Of a stretch of DNA of 64,000 nt, positions 16,497-24,372 are shown one piece after another; position 1 is the first letter of the stretch, and each line of letters starts with the position of its first letter. Under the pieces are notes generated by a model. It was given only the letters and a program-made list of their open reading frames with translations. It searched no databases and was not told the origin of the DNA. Origin of the DNA: CAZSNT01 sp964607765. Lineage in GTDB: Bacteria > Verrucomicrobiota > Lentisphaeria > Oligosphaerales > JABHEG01. A program made the position numbers and the translations under genes. The stretch covers positions 1 through 64,000 of the forward strand of contig CAZSNT010000023.1 of NCBI GenBank assembly GCA_964607765.1, read 5' to 3'.

Positions 16497-17929
16497 CTGG
16501 CCTGCGGCAGTTCGTGGGGCAGTTCGGTGGGCGTGACGCAGACGCCGGTGGACAGGGTTATGGGAGCTCTGCCGGAGTCCGACTCACCCCACGTGAGCTC
16601 GATGAGGAACGCGGTCCAGCCCTTGGCGGGTTCGGGGATGTCGGCGGCGTAGACGCCGTCGTCACTGCTTTGAAGTGTGGTGTTTCTCCACGCCTTGCCG
16701 ATGGTCTGGAGCCTGAAGTCGCGCGCGCTCGGGTTGGTCGCCTGCCAGAGCCGGACTCGCGCGGGGCGATCGAGGGCCTGAACGCGCAGGCTGCCCGGCC
16801 CCGTTCGCTTCCATGTGAACCGGGGCAGGGGCGGGGCGTCGCTGTCGCCCGCTTTCCGCATGTTCAGGACAGCTTGGTAGAAGGTTGCGACGGTCTGTTC
16901 CGCGTCGGAGCCGCCGAGACTGTGATCGGTGTTCGGGACGTAACGAAGGTACTTGGGGCCGGTCAGTTCCTCCCAGTAGAACTGCCAGGCGTCGGGGAGG
17001 AAGAACTGGTCTCCCGTCGAGTTGAGTACGAGTTTGGGCATGGTCAGGCGGTCGCGATAGGCGTAGGGATCGACGATGTCGAGCACGTCGTCCAGGCTCT
17101 CCGCTTCCACCGGCTTCAGCACATCGTTCTCCACGTAGTCGGCCACGGCTTCGGCGTAGTGCCCGTAAGCGCGGTACTGGTGTTTGAACGAGGGCTGGAT
17201 ATTGAGGCAGTCGATAACGATTGGCGCGACGGCCGCGACGCGCGGGTCGACCGCGGCGGTGAGCCACGATGTCCAGCCGCGCTTGGAGTAGCCCGAGACA
17301 ACGAACGATGCGACGTCGACAGGCTTGGGCTGTTGTCGGGCGCAGAGGTCGGTGACCGCGTCCATGGCTCGCACGACGCTGCGTGTCATGGGCAGGTTCG
17401 CGATCCAGGTGGGGTCCTCGCTCTCCAGGTGCCGGGCCATGGCAAAGGCGAGGATGCCGTCTTCCCTGCGCTCGCGCAGTTCGGGGTCTGCCATGAAATA
17501 GAGCGGCTGGTTCGGTACGTTCCATACCTGTGCGGCGACCGAGCGGGTGTCGCGCGCCAGCGCTGCGAACGCGAACGTGTCGGCGTCCGGGGGCGTGTGA
17601 CTGTTGTCTGCGCCTGAGATGCGGAGGAAAGCCGTGCTGTGCTCGACCTGATCGGGCACGGCGACAGCCAGCCAGTGTCGCCACAGGATGCGGTCCACAT
17701 CACGCCCCGTCCGCCACGTCTGGGAGGCGAGGTGCAGAACGTGCACGGTCACGCCGGGCCGCCGCTGCGAGGTCACCACACGGTAGGTGTAGTCGGGGGT
17801 GGGAGCGGCAACGAAGTCGTCGAGCGCCGTTCTCTCGGCGCCGGCTCCGGGCCACGCGATGGTGACGGCCGATGCCACGACCGACGCCATGGCGCAGGGA
17901 CTGGCATGTTTCGGCGGCTCGGGCGGCAT
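16493..17929 (-). CDS. PhoPQ-activated pathogenicity-related (PqaA-type) protein
   Basis: 478 residues. The ATG at 17929 gives a short N-terminus with a probable signal (ASVVASAVTIAWPGAGA). It has the alpha/beta-hydrolase features of the PhoPQ-activated family: TALDDFVAAPTPDYTYRV at the start, a nucleophile elbow-like VSGYSKRGWTSWLTAA (Ser near residue 210), PKLVLNSTGDQFFLPD with an acidic residue, and VPNTDHSLGGSD with a likely catalytic His. Family members are secreted and of unproven substrate; in PVC-type genomes they are common. It overlaps mnmA by four bases, an unlikely functional partner. Confidence 0.82.
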   Translation of the reverse strand: MPPEPPKHASPCAMASVVASAVTIAWPGAGAERTALDDFVAAPTPDYTYRVVTSQRRPGVTVHVLHLASQTWRTGRDVDRILWRHWLAVAVPDQVEHSTAFLRISGADNSHTPPDADTFAFAALARDTRSVAAQVWNVPNQPLYFMADPELRERREDGILAFAMARHLESEDPTWIANLPMTRSVVRAMDAVTDLCARQQPKPVDVASFVVSGYSKRGWTSWLTAAVDPRVAAVAPIVIDCLNIQPSFKHQYRAYGHYAEAVADYVENDVLKPVEAESLDDVLDIVDPYAYRDRLTMPKLVLNSTGDQFFLPDAWQFYWEELTGPKYLRYVPNTDHSLGGSDAEQTVATFYQAVLNMRKAGDSDAPPLPRFTWKRTGPGSLRVQALDRPARVRLWQATNPSARDFRLQTIGKAWRNTTLQSSDDGVYAADIPEPAKGWTAFLIELTWGESDSGRAPITLSTGVCVTPTELPHELPQAR

Positions 17930-17943
17930 GGGGTTTTGCCCTC

Positions 17944-18831
17944 TCACTGCCTGGCGTCCATCAAGCTCCCGAACCACAGGATCAGGTCGAGAAGCATGAA
18001 AACGGTTGCCCGGACGGTGTACCTGGTGGGTTCGTGGTCCGCATTGGCGTAGGGTGTGTGTGACCCGTTGTCGCTGGCCACCGAGTAGATGCAATAGGCG
18101 AAGTCTTTGATCTGCGCGTGATGGTAGCCTTTGTCCATGAGGTGCCTGAGTACGGGGCGCAGCGCGATGTGCTCGCCGTCGAAGGTGAACAGGCTGACGG
18201 GGATCCAGTCCACGCTGACCTTGCTCATGGCGATGTAGATGGCTTCCTGGATGCGCCGGATCCTCGCCAGGTTGTCGCGTATGGCGGTGGGGGCGGATGC
18301 ATCGACTTCCAACAGCGTTTCGAGAAGCTCAGCCCGCGTCCTGTTGTCGAGGTGCCCTCTGTCGAAAACGTCCAGCACATCGCTGTAGGTGCGCCGGATG
18401 TGGTTGATCGGTGTCCGTTCCGCTTGCTGGCGGAGATGGCGGAAAATGGCCTCGTTGGGCACGGTCCCCTTCTGCACCAGACGTTCCTCTGCAAAGATAT
18501 CAGCGAAAATCTCGAACGTGCTCTGGTCACCGGTCACCACGATCCGGGGCAGGTCTGCGGCTTGAGCCTTGAAGTAATCCAACGCGGCCTGCAGGAAACT
18601 GCGATCCTCGACGGCTTGGTCCCTGGTCCGCATGCAGAGGATGTCGAGAATAACGCCGTCCAGGCTTCGGATACCGCGTTCCTCGATGATCTCCTGGGCT
18701 TCCTCGAGGCTGCCGGCGGGAATCACCCGGCACCGGCAGCGCCGCCCGTCGAGTGCGAGTGAGCGCAGGAACTGCGGGTTGTCGTCGATGGCCAGGATGT
18801 TGAGGATAGGGTCTGTGCTCTGACTGCTCAT
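17944..18831 (-). CDS. Response regulator-like protein with unknown output domain
   Basis: 295 residues. The N-terminus is a receiver domain: acidic pair in ILAIDDNPQF, phospho-Asp in LDGVILDILCM (about residue 62), Thr in RIVVTGD and Lys in LVQKGTVP. Residues about 135-290 form a helical region ending in YTVRATVFMLLDLILWFG, with no DNA-binding motif I recognise. It overlaps the kinase-like gene upstream by four bases (18828-18831), so the two are translated together as a two-component pair. Confidence 0.7.
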   Translation of the reverse strand: MSSQSTDPILNILAIDDNPQFLRSLALDGRRCRCRVIPAGSLEEAQEIIEERGIRSLDGVILDILCMRTRDQAVEDRSFLQAALDYFKAQAADLPRIVVTGDQSTFEIFADIFAEERLVQKGTVPNEAIFRHLRQQAERTPINHIRRTYSDVLDVFDRGHLDNRTRAELLETLLEVDASAPTAIRDNLARIRRIQEAIYIAMSKVSVDWIPVSLFTFDGEHIALRPVLRHLMDKGYHHAQIKDFAYCIYSVASDNGSHTPYANADHEPTRYTVRATVFMLLDLILWFGSLMDARQ

Positions 18832-19607
18832 CGGGAATCCAGCTTGTGTTCTGCGACACTGTTCACGGTCGGGAATTGCAGGATCAGTTCGGCGTTTCCT
18901 CCGGCACTGTAATGTAGCGATGCCTGTGCCCGGTGCAACGCGAGCACGGTGGCTGGCGGCAGCACGCCCTCGTCGTCATCGCCATCAGGCCGGGGCGGGG
19001 CGGTCAGCCGCGCGAGGACGGCATCTGCCCATGCGTGAGCCCGACCCGTGTTCCGGGGCGTGATGCGGATCTGTATCGTGCGTCCGTCCGCCTCGGCAAC
19101 GTCCACCGTGGCACTGACCGGCGCGTGACTGTCCGTGGGGGCTTGGAGAACAGCGTCCAGCAGGGAGACCAGGCTGTCGGTGTGCACGGCGATGGCTGCG
19201 TCGTCGTTCTGAACAGTGGCCGGATTGCCGTGCAGCGCGTCGGGTCTGGCTGTCAGCAGCTGCTCCAGGACGCTCGTGACGGGGGTGGCGCTCAGCTCGA
19301 TCGCCGGTGTTTGTCCGCGGGCGATGCCCTGTATCTGTGTGATCGCCTGGGCGATCGCCCCGATGCTGTCCTGCGTGTCCTTCAAGGCTTCTGCGACGGA
19401 CGGGACGCAGTCGGCTGCGTCAAGCGGTTCCTGCACCGGCGCGGCCTCGAGTTGACGTTCATCGACAAAGTCGTCGAGTGCGTCTACGCCGGATTGCGCG
19501 CCCATGATGAAGCTTGTTACCCGGTGCGCGATGCGCCGGATCCGGCGCAGTTCGGCGGCCTCGGTGTGGCTTGGCACTATCGTGACTGTTCGCTCGGCGT
19601 GCTGCAT
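18828..19607 (-). CDS. Degenerate histidine kinase-like partner
   Basis: 259 residues. An N-terminal helix RRIRRIAHRVTSFIMGAQSG looks like a dimerisation helix with a His. The central part resembles a helical bundle (QDSIGAIAQAITQIQGIARG). The C-terminus PPATVLALHRAQASLHYSA followed by NAELILQFP corresponds to the last strands of a GHKL ATPase. The N-box and the G-x-G nucleotide-binding loops are not recognisable, so it may lack kinase activity and act as a scaffold. It has no membrane segment. Confidence 0.55.
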   Translation of the reverse strand: MQHAERTVTIVPSHTEAAELRRIRRIAHRVTSFIMGAQSGVDALDDFVDERQLEAAPVQEPLDAADCVPSVAEALKDTQDSIGAIAQAITQIQGIARGQTPAIELSATPVTSVLEQLLTARPDALHGNPATVQNDDAAIAVHTDSLVSLLDAVLQAPTDSHAPVSATVDVAEADGRTIQIRITPRNTGRAHAWADAVLARLTAPPRPDGDDDEGVLPPATVLALHRAQASLHYSAGGNAELILQFPTVNSVAEHKLDSR

Positions 19608-19669
19608 GTTCGGTGCTCGGTGTTTCCCGGTGCCCAGCAGGATTCGGTGTCCGGTGTTGAGAGTCCTGT
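19608..19669. repeat. Heptanucleotide repeat array, site 3
   Basis: Units GTTCGGT, GCTCGGT, GTTTCCC from 19608, then ATTCGGT, GTCCGGT, GTTGAGA, GTCCTGT from 19642. Located between the kinase-like gene and the truncated Mut7-C fragment. Confidence 0.55.
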
Positions 19670-19688
19670 ACTGTCAGACAGCTGCCCC

Positions 19689-19736
19689 CGTCGGTTGCGG
19701 TCGGCAGCTGTCTACTGCAACCCGATTGCTGTCGAG
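19689..19736 (-). repeat. Dispersed 48-bp repeat, copy 2
   Basis: Inverted relative to 6038-6086; read on the minus strand it begins CTCGACAGCAATCGGG. It lies inside the read-through tail of the Mut7-C fragment. Confidence 0.6.
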
Positions 19737-20011
19737 TCTGTTCTTCCGAGCTCAAAGCAGTCTCGGGTCTCACGTGGTCGAAACCGACCGAGACGTCATT
19801 GACCAGGATCAGGTCGACTTCCGTGTGCGGGACGCCCTGAGCCTCGATCAGGTCTTTGACGGACCTGGGTTCCGGGCAGGCGACGTCGAACGTCGTCTTC
19901 CGATGCCGTCGGGGCAGGAAGTCGTTCAGTTCCTCGTAGAACCGCACGCGTGCGACGAACGAGCCGCCGTCCGGATTGCTTGTTTCGGCCTCGGGAGCCA
20001 TCAGAAGGCGC

Positions 20012-21685
20012 TCAGCCTGCGTCCTCGATGATGGCATTCACTGCCGACACCACCGAGCGCACCGCGGCCTGGTCGATGTTCGCGCCAAAGCCTACGCCAA
20101 AGAACGACTTGCCGCTGTCGGCTTCGAGCCGCACGAAAGTAACGGCCTCGGCGTCCGCCGTAGTGCCGATGGCGTCCTCCTCGTACTCCTGCAGCACGAA
20201 TCCGGGGATGGGCAGCTGCCGGATCGCCCGGACGAAAGCGGCAATCGGTCCCACGCCGCTGCCACGCAGCACGTGCTGCCGCCCGCCGTACTCAACGTGC
20301 ACTTCGCCTTCGATGACGGCGGGATCCTCGGCGTTCGGACGCGGCCAATACTTGGTCAGCTGCAGCGGCCCCTGCAACCGCACGTAGTGCTGGTTGAAGA
20401 TGCCCCAGACTTCGCGGCTATCCACTTCACGCGCCTCGCGGTCGGCGAATGCCTGCACGCGGCGACTGAGTTCGACCAGCAGCGGGCGCGGCAGCCGGAC
20501 GCCGTGGTCCTGCTGCAGCACGTGGGCCACGCCGCCTTTGCCCGATTGGCTGTTGATGCGGATGAAACGTTCGTAATTGCGCCCGATGTCAGCGGGATCG
20601 ATGTGCAGGTACGGGATCTTCCAGCCGCCGAAATGCTCCTTCAACTCCTCGCGCCGGTTCAACCCCTTGTGGATCGCGTCCTGGTGCGATCCGGAGAAGG
20701 CCGTGAACACCAGCTCCCCGGCGTAGGGGTGGCGTGGATTCACGGGCAGCGAGGTCAGGTTCACCAACTCATCGCGCAGTTCCTCCAGCCCGGTGAAATC
20801 GAGGCCCGTGTCGATGCCCATGTACTGCAGGTTCAGGGCCAGCGTGACCAAGTCAACATTGCCGGAGCGCTCGCCGTGTCCCAACAGCGTGCCCTCGACC
20901 CGTCCCGCGCCGGCCATGATGGCCATTGTGGACGAGGCCACGGCACAACCCATGTCGTTGTGCGTGTGCAGCGAGATGATGGTGGAATCCACGTGGTGCT
21001 GGCGATGCTGGAACTCCTCGATCATGTCGGCGTAATGGTGCGGCGGGCGGCGCTCGACCGTGGCCGGCAGGTTCAGAACGACCCTGTCGTCCGGGGCGCC
21101 TCCCCATGCCTCCACGATCGCGTCGCAGAGCTCAACGGCGTAGTCCAGATCAGTGTCAGTGAACTCCTCGGGCGAGAATTCCAGCCTGATGTCGCTGTCC
21201 GGCATCTGGTCTGCCAGTTCACGGATGAGTGCCACGGACGCCACCGCTGTATCGGTCGTTTCCTGCCTGGTCTTGCCGAACACGAACCGTGTGTGCAGGT
21301 CGCTGCTGGCAATGTAGACGTGACAGATTGCCTGCCGCACGCCCTTCAAGGCTTCGAACGTGCGCCGGATCAGATGCTCCCGCGCCTGGGTCAGTACGGA
21401 TATGGTCACGTCGGCGGGGATCAGATCCTGCTCGATCAGGTCCCTGCAGAACTGGAAATCATCTGCCGATGCGGACGGGAACCCGATCTCGATTTCTTTG
21501 AATCCCCTCTCGATCAGGATCTCGTAGTAGCGGCGTTTCTGGGCCGGTGTCAGAGGGTCAGGCAGCGCCTGGTTCCCGTCCCGGAGATCCACCGCACACC
21601 AGACGGGGCTGCTGACGATGGGGTTGTCCGGCCAGTGACGGTCGGTTATGTCGATGGGGGTGGGTTGTGCGTATTTTTTAGCCAT
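20012..21685 (-). CDS. leuA: 2-isopropylmalate synthase
   Basis: 557 residues, the long (type 2) form. It condenses acetyl-CoA with 2-oxoisovalerate in the first committed step of leucine synthesis. The DRE-TIM barrel is marked by VDLRDGNQAL (substrate and metal site), EIEIGFPSASADDF, STIISLHTHNDMGCAVAS (H-x-H metal ligands) and the G-x-G-E-R-x-G-N loop in GTLLGHGERSGNVDLVT. A C-terminal regulatory LeuA dimer domain follows (about residues 430-557). The start codon lies 70 bases downstream of an apparent attenuator. leuCD are 12 kb away; leuB is not in the window. Confidence 0.95.
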   Translation of the reverse strand: MAKKYAQPTPIDITDRHWPDNPIVSSPVWCAVDLRDGNQALPDPLTPAQKRRYYEILIERGFKEIEIGFPSASADDFQFCRDLIEQDLIPADVTISVLTQAREHLIRRTFEALKGVRQAICHVYIASSDLHTRFVFGKTRQETTDTAVASVALIRELADQMPDSDIRLEFSPEEFTDTDLDYAVELCDAIVEAWGGAPDDRVVLNLPATVERRPPHHYADMIEEFQHRQHHVDSTIISLHTHNDMGCAVASSTMAIMAGAGRVEGTLLGHGERSGNVDLVTLALNLQYMGIDTGLDFTGLEELRDELVNLTSLPVNPRHPYAGELVFTAFSGSHQDAIHKGLNRREELKEHFGGWKIPYLHIDPADIGRNYERFIRINSQSGKGGVAHVLQQDHGVRLPRPLLVELSRRVQAFADREAREVDSREVWGIFNQHYVRLQGPLQLTKYWPRPNAEDPAVIEGEVHVEYGGRQHVLRGSGVGPIAAFVRAIRQLPIPGFVLQEYEEDAIGTTADAEAVTFVRLEADSGKSFFGVGFGANIDQAAVRSVVSAVNAIIEDAG

Positions 21686-21754
21686 TGCTCTTGCTTTCTG
21701 ACTTCGCCTACGGTTCTGCAGCGGCCCGCCACGGCGATGGGCGGGTGGGACGGG

Positions 21755-21790
21755 GAAAAAAGAAAACCTGCAACCTCTTCCGGTTGCAGG
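21755..21790 (-). terminator. Intrinsic terminator of the leuA leader (attenuator)
   Basis: On the minus strand CCTGCAACC (21790-21782), a 6-base loop and GGTTGCAGG (21775-21767) form a perfect 9-bp stem followed by TTTTCTTTTTT (21766-21756). It lies inside the leuA transcript upstream of the gene. An upstream AAGGTTGCAG (21836-21827) could pair with the first arm and prevent the hairpin. Confidence 0.75.
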
Positions 21791-21814
21791 CTATCGAGTG
21801 AGTACGTTCAACAT
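21791..21814 (-). CDS. Candidate leuA leader peptide
   Basis: ATG TTG AAC GTA CTC ACT CGA TAG encodes MLNVLTR, with two Leu codons in seven, stopping directly before the terminator stem. The ribosome binding site is weak (GGCGG). Another short frame just upstream (from an ATG at about 21872, MCLQPVRGLA) also has two Leu codons, so the identity of the leader is uncertain. Confidence 0.35.
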   Translation of the reverse strand: MLNVLTR

Positions 21815-21915
21815 ACCGCCAGCACGCTGCAACCTTGACCTACGCGAGGCCACGGACAGGCTGCAGGCACATAAGTCGATGTTGACCGCTTACAAAACTC
21901 ATGGAGACCACACGT

Positions 21916-21944
21916 CCTATACTGTGGTTAGCTCAGACACTTAA
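21916..21944 (-). promoter_or_regulatory. Candidate leuA promoter
   Basis: Minus-strand TTAAGT (21944-21939), 17-base spacer, TATAGG (21921-21916). It would give a leader of about 220 bases that contains the short peptide and attenuator. Confidence 0.4.
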
Positions 21945-21989
21945 GTTAGTTCCGTGTTCCGGGGTTGTCAAAGCGCCGCGACGTGTCCC

Positions 21990-22018
21990 TTGCAATGCTG
22001 CGCTGCTGTCTGTATGAT
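21990..22018 (+). promoter_or_regulatory. Promoter of the CopG/VapC module
   Basis: TTGCAA (21990-21995), 17-base spacer, TATGAT (22013-22018), about 48 bases before the antitoxin start. The gap 21815-22065 also holds the divergent leuA promoter. Confidence 0.5.
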
Positions 22019-22065
22019 TACAATAGAGCAGAACTTACAGCATGATGTAATAAGGGCGGTCGTTA

Positions 22066-22311
22066 ATGGTCAGGACTCAGATTCAACTTACCGAACGGCA
22101 GGCACGGGCCTTGAAAGGGGCAGCCGCGCGTCGACACCAGTCCATGGCCACCTGTGTTCGGGAAGCGGTGGATCGGTGGCTTGCTTCGGATGCCGGGCGG
22201 GATCCACAGACTCTCCGGGCGCGCGCTCTGGCTGTGGCCGGCAAGTTCTCGTCAGGGCACGGCAGGCTCTCAGTCGACCATGATGAAGCGCTGGCGGAGG
22301 CGTTTGAGTGA
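22066..22311 (+). CDS. CopG-type ribbon-helix-helix antitoxin
   Basis: 81 residues. The N-terminus RTQIQLTERQARALKGAAAR is the beta strand plus first helix of a ribbon-helix-helix DNA-binding domain, and SMATCVREAVDRWLAS is the second helix. The C-terminal tail (about residues 50-81) would wrap the toxin. The stop overlaps the start of the PIN-domain gene by four bases (GTGA), the standard coupling of VapBC modules. It probably represses its own promoter at 21990-22018. Confidence 0.85.
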   Translation: MVRTQIQLTERQARALKGAAARRHQSMATCVREAVDRWLASDAGRDPQTLRARALAVAGKFSSGHGRLSVDHDEALAEAFE

Positions 22312-22709
22312 CTTCAGTCTACGTTGACACATCCGCGTTCCTCGCCGTTTTTGACAAGAGCGATACCAATCACACACGCGCTGCGATGCACTGGTGCGAG
22401 CTCATTGGGGACCACGCGGCGCTGCACTGCACAGCTGGCGTTCTGATCGAGACATGCGCGTTGCTTCAGCGCAGGTTGGGCATGGCGGCTCTGCGGGCCT
22501 TCCGTGAAGACGTCTACCCACTGCTTCTGGTCGAGTGGCTCGAGGCGCCCGTGTTCGATGAAGGCATGGCGTCCGTGCTTTCGGCGAACCGTCGTGGCGT
22601 CAGCCTTGTGGATGCCCTGAGTTTCGGGGCCATGCGTCGACTTGGTCTGCGCACGTGCTTCGCCTACGGCCGGCACTTCGGCGAGCAAGGCTTCGAGGTC
22701 ATTGGCTGA
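22308..22709 (+). CDS. VapC-like PIN-domain toxin with a changed active-site residue
   Basis: 133 residues starting at GTG. PIN-domain RNase: first Asp in VYVDTSAFLA (residue 7), Glu in GVLIETCALL, and Asp in SLVDALSFGAM. The last acidic position, normally in A-x-D-x-H-F, reads FAYGRHFGEQGF, so the Asp is Gly. VapC toxins cleave tRNA or rRNA with Mg held by these acids, and loss of one often lowers or abolishes activity. The module may be a detoxified relic. Confidence 0.85.
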   Translation: MTSVYVDTSAFLAVFDKSDTNHTRAAMHWCELIGDHAALHCTAGVLIETCALLQRRLGMAALRAFREDVYPLLLVEWLEAPVFDEGMASVLSANRRGVSLVDALSFGAMRRLGLRTCFAYGRHFGEQGFEVIG

Positions 22710-22712
22710 GAC

Positions 22713-23636
22713 TCACTTCTTGCGGCGTTTCGTGCGCTTCTTGCCTTTGCTGGTCTTGGCGGGCTGCTGCTTGCTCTCTTCGGTTTCCACGATGATCGCC
22801 GAGCTGCGCAGGGAGGTGACGTAGGCGTCGATGGCCTTGCCTTCGCGCTCGTCGGACAGGCGCTGTCTGATGGCGTCCTTGACCTCTTCGAAGGTCTGCT
22901 GGCGCTGGCTCTTGCGGTCCGTGACCGTGGCGATGTGGTAGCCGAACTGGGTCATGAACACCGGGCTGATCTCGCCGGGCTCCATGGAGAACACGACCGC
23001 TTCGAAGCCCTCGACCATGCTGCCGCGCGTGAAGAACCCGAGGTCGCCGGTCGGTTCATCGGCGCATTCGCTGTGCTTTTCGGCGAGGGTTGCGAAGTCC
23101 GCACCGTCTCTGAGTTGCTGCCGGAGGTCGATCATGGTATCAAGCAGTTGCTGGTCGTCGGGCCCGGAGGGGCGTCTGACGATGTGCGAGACCCGTACCT
23201 GCGGGGGCACGACGAACTGCTTGAGCTGGCCCTGGTAGCAGGCGAGCATGTCCGGTTCGCCGGGCTTCGGCAGGTCCTTGCAGATCCGATCGATGAGCTT
23301 CTCGATCCTGACATTCTGCTCGGCATGCTTACGGAGCCGCGGCAGGTCGTTGTCGGTGAGGTGGTGGCGTTGGAAGAACGCGTCTTTGCCGCCCTCGCTG
23401 TCGAGCATGCGCTGCAACGCCTGTTCGATGTCGTTGTCGCCGATATCCAGGTCGGCCTTGCGCGCCTGTTGCTGCAGGATTGTCCTGGAGATGATGTTCT
23501 CTTTGGCGCGCTGTTCCGGCTCCGGCGGCTCGGAGTGTGCCATTGCGTCCGGTGCGGGCGGCTGGCGCCGCAGCCGCATGACTTCCGCCTGCAGCACATT
23601 GTCCTCAATCCGTTCGCCGTTGATGATGATCGCCAT
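22713..23636 (-). CDS. Parvulin-type peptidyl-prolyl isomerase
   Basis: 307 residues. A SurA/PrsA-like N-terminal helical region (about 1-130) includes a possible chaperone arm. The parvulin domain occupies about 150-250: QVRVSHIVRRP, GDLGFFTRGSMVEGFEAVVF, ISPVFMTQFGYHIATVTD. The C-terminus is very Lys/Arg-rich (KGKKRTKRRKK). No signal peptide is visible, so unlike SurA or PrsA it is likely cytoplasmic unless the start is misjudged. It may work with the secreted coiled-coil protein encoded just upstream on the same strand (21-base gap). Confidence 0.85.
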   Translation of the reverse strand: MAIIINGERIEDNVLQAEVMRLRRQPPAPDAMAHSEPPEPEQRAKENIISRTILQQQARKADLDIGDNDIEQALQRMLDSEGGKDAFFQRHHLTDNDLPRLRKHAEQNVRIEKLIDRICKDLPKPGEPDMLACYQGQLKQFVVPPQVRVSHIVRRPSGPDDQQLLDTMIDLRQQLRDGADFATLAEKHSECADEPTGDLGFFTRGSMVEGFEAVVFSMEPGEISPVFMTQFGYHIATVTDRKSQRQQTFEEVKDAIRQRLSDEREGKAIDAYVTSLRSSAIIVETEESKQQPAKTSKGKKRTKRRKK

Positions 23637-23657
23637 GGTTACTCCTGTTGGTGGAAG

Positions 23658-24107
23658 TCAGCGCCGGTGTTGCTCCTGCGGCTTGGTGTCCGGCGTTTTG
23701 GTCTCTGTTTCGGTGCCCAGAAACGGCTTCGTGGCGGTACGCAGTTTGCGGATGTCAGCTTTGAGTTCATTGAGTTTTCCGTGCAACGTCCGGGCGCGGT
23801 CGAGATGCTGCTTGCTTCGGCGTCGGTCCGTTTCGGCCTTCTGTACTGTGGCGCCGAACTCTTTCTCGATCTTCTCGATTCTGGCACCGAACGTCTCCTC
23901 CAGCTCTTCGGTCAACCGGGCGAAGCTCGCCTCGACAGCCTCCACGCGGCGCGCGAACTCCTCTTCGGCTTTTGCGATGTCGCGTTGATTGACGGCCTGG
24001 GCTTGGGGCGTTGGTGCGAGAACAGCAGTCGAGGCGAGGACCAACGCTATCAGCGCGCGGCGTGCCGGGCGCGGCTGGCGTTGACTTGTGGCCGTGTGGT
24101 TCGGCAT
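23658..24107 (-). CDS. Secreted coiled-coil protein, unknown
   Basis: 149 residues. A signal peptide is clear (RRALIALVLASTAVLA, cleavage near AQA). The mature part is an almost continuous charged coiled coil (AKAEEEFARRVEAVEASFAR, IEKIEKEFGATVQKAE), ending in a Thr/Glu/Lys-rich tail. Layout and size recall Skp/OmpH-like periplasmic chaperones, but no diagnostic motif is present. Encoded directly before the parvulin-type isomerase. Confidence 0.6.
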   Translation of the reverse strand: MPNHTATSQRQPRPARRALIALVLASTAVLAPTPQAQAVNQRDIAKAEEEFARRVEAVEASFARLTEELEETFGARIEKIEKEFGATVQKAETDRRRSKQHLDRARTLHGKLNELKADIRKLRTATKPFLGTETETKTPDTKPQEQHRR

Positions 24108-24227
24108 TGTGCTTCTCCCTTGCTGCGCGCTCCGGCGCGGTCCGCAAAGCCATTAACATAAGGGCGAGAAAGTGGTTTGCACTGGCAACGGCCGGCAGTT
24201 CGGCTCGCGAGGGAAGAGGGTGCATGG

Positions 24228-24233
24228 TATAGT
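24228..24233 (+). promoter_or_regulatory. Extended -10 promoter element for the riboflavin operon
   Basis: TATAGT preceded by TGG, an extended -10 pattern, about 20 bases upstream of the FMN riboswitch. No good -35 is seen at 16-18 bases. Confidence 0.4.
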
Positions 24234-24252
24234 ACCATTCACAACACACGTG

Positions 24253-24372
24253 AGTCTTTTCGGGACAGGGTGAGATTCCCGACCGGCGGTAACAGGCCGC
24301 GAGCCCTGCAGCTGCAGGGCCGATGTGGTGGAATTCCACAGCCGACAGTAAAGTCTGGACGGGAGAAGAGGC
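24253..24372 (+). ncRNA. FMN riboswitch (RFN element)
   Basis: The conserved core is present in order: GGGACAGGGTGAGATTCCCG, ACCGGCGGT, GCCGCGAGCC, CCGATGTGGTGGAATTCCAC, AGCCGACAGTAAAGTCTGGA and CGGGAGAAGAG. It senses FMN and shuts off riboflavin synthesis genes (established for this class). A strong hairpin follows (CATGCCG at 24382-24388 with CGGCATG at 24393-24399), without a U-tract, so control is probably at translation or through Rho rather than an intrinsic terminator. About 160 bases separate it from the ribBA start. Confidence 0.95.

Larger units (their letters stand above)
19459..20001 (-). pseudogene. Truncated Mut7-C ubiquitin-like domain protein
   Basis: From the ATG at 20001, about 70 residues match the ubiquitin-like domain that precedes Mut7-C RNase domains: ARVRFYEELNDFLPRRHR, SVKDLIEAQGVPHTEVD, LILVNDVSVGFDHV. 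The usual ending (D-G-D-R-V-x-V-Y-P) and the whole RNase domain are missing. Instead the frame runs into repeat DNA and overlaps the next gene by about 150 bases with low-complexity text. It is probably a gene cut short by a repeat insertion or deletion. It starts ten bases after the leuA stop. Confidence 0.55.

Noticed and set aside
19976..21838. Long plus-strand open frame across leuA and its leader (about 620 codons)
   Set aside because: It lies exactly antisense to leuA, has no family motif and a composition typical of the mirrored frame in GC-rich genes.
21686..21960. T-box riboswitch in front of leuA
   Set aside because: No T-box core sequence or specifier loop could be found; the leader fits peptide-mediated attenuation better.
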